Below, one piece after another: positions 63,508-64,000 of a stretch of 64,000 bases of DNA. The notes beneath the pieces were generated by a model. The model was not told the DNA's origin, made no database searches, and was given only the letters and a program-made list of their open reading frames with translations. The DNA lies in NCBI GenBank assembly GCA_003056425.1, contig PYVY01000009.1, positions 124,001 through 188,000 on the forward strand, read 5' to 3'. The DNA is from Alteromonas indica. GTDB lineage: Bacteria; Pseudomonadota; Gammaproteobacteria; Enterobacterales; Alteromonadaceae. Made by a program: the position numbers and the translations under genes. The stretch's first letter is position 1. Each line of letters opens with the position of its first letter.

Positions 63508-64000
63508 TTAAAGTTGTGGCGCTGTGCGCGGAGCATGGCGCTTTTCACTCATTGCCACCAGTATTATCGATAGTTCATAAAGCAGGATAATGGGCGTGCC
63601 CAGCGCTATTTGTGAAATTAAATCGGGGGGCGTAATAAACGCGGCCACCAGAAAAATTATAACCACCGCGTGACGCCGGTAATGCCGCAGTGTGGCGGCT
63701 GTCACTATCCCGGTTTTGGCCAGAATCAGTAAAAACACCGGCAACTCGAAGCTAACCCCGAAGGCTAAGATAAGTTTGATCACCAGGGTCAGGTATTCAC
63801 TGATTTTTGCTTCCAGCTCAACCGTGATGGCCCCGGTACTGCCGACTGACTCAAAACTCATAAAAAACTGCCAGGCCATGGGCATGACCACGTAAAAAGC
63901 CAGCGCTGCGCCTGCCACAAACAGGACCGGGGTCATTACCAGTAAAGGCAATAGCCCCTGGCGTTCATGCGCATACATTCCCGGCGTTAAAAAGCGCCAT
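63508..64000 (-). CDS. tatC: Sec-independent translocase protein TatC (N-terminus outside window)
   Basis: Twin-arginine signal recognition subunit of the Tat export system. The frame is open to base 64000, where it reads WRFLTPG just before MYAHERQGLLPLLV; this is the conserved end of TM2 region, so the ATG at 63978 is internal and about the first third of the protein is missing. Remaining helices: VMTPVLFVAGAALAFYVVMP, KLILAFGVSFELPVFLLILA, and HAVVIIFLVAAFITPPDLIS, the last with the conserved T-P-P-D. The neighbouring Tat-exported PhoX-like protein is a potential client. Confidence 0.95.
   Translation of the reverse strand, partial: WRFLTPGMYAHERQGLLPLLVMTPVLFVAGAALAFYVVMPMAWQFFMSFESVGSTGAITVELEAKISEYLTLVIKLILAFGVSFELPVFLLILAKTGIVTAATLRHYRRHAVVIIFLVAAFITPPDLISQIALGTPIILLYELSIILVAMSEKRHAPRTAPQL

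Overview
The window looks like chromosomal DNA of a marine gammaproteobacterium, most likely of the Alteromonadales (Alteromonadaceae-like). This is inferred from protein style and gene order: an E. coli-like block (ygfB, pepP, ubiH, ubiI, gcvT, gcvH, gcvP, with 6S RNA, 5-formyl-THF cyclo-ligase, rpiA and serA) sits beside TonB-dependent uptake, DUF481, DUF2780, PEP-CTERM and PhoX-type genes. I saw no tRNA, rRNA, IS element, prophage or CRISPR array. Base composition looks fairly even apart from an AT-rich gap at about 33.9-34.5 kb.

Layout. 1-3.4 kb: end of the pyruvate dehydrogenase operon (aceF 3' part, lpdA). 3.5-9.2 kb: a LysR regulator divergent from a MexE/MexF-type RND efflux pair. 9.3-13 kb: SIMPL, DUF1289 and HDOD proteins and two tandem DUF481 outer-membrane proteins. 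13.1-15.0 kb: an array of about 326-bp non-genic repeats rich in long hairpins. 15-22 kb, all on the minus strand: serA (with a likely MetJ operator), rpiA, ygfA-like cyclo-ligase, a hybrid histidine kinase with a degenerate ATPase domain, nucleoside hydrolase, ribokinase-like kinase and a 6S RNA gene that I recognise by sequence and that has a good promoter. 22.3-33.5 kb: ygfB-pepP-ubiH-ubiI, a second M24 peptidase, a LysR gene and the glycine cleavage operon gcvT-gcvH-gcvP.

34.5-49 kb is more accessory: a small beta-barrel protein, a second family of tandem repeats (35.3-35.65 kb), a DUF1264 lipoprotein, SulP transporter plus tandem universal stress protein, a BetT-type osmolyte transporter, DsrE-like and DUF2780 exported proteins, a putative double-glycine-leader microcin with a small membrane partner (candidate immunity protein), an MFS transporter with a divergent LysR, and a YeiE/YeiH-like pair.

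49.3-58.6 kb forms one catabolic locus: AGE-family epimerase/isomerase and a GH63-type glucosyl/mannosylglycerate hydrolase-like enzyme on the minus strand, divergent from a TonB receptor, a sodium:solute symporter, a type-2 glycerate kinase and a ROK regulator. Together they suggest uptake and breakdown of the osmolyte mannosylglycerate (or glucosylglycerate): receptor, symporter, hydrolysis to hexose plus glycerate, hexose isomerisation and glycerate phosphorylation. This is the best candidate for an undescribed system here. 59-64 kb: bestrophin-like membrane protein, TerC protein, PEP-CTERM protein, Tat-exported PhoX/DUF839 protein and the 3' part of tatC.
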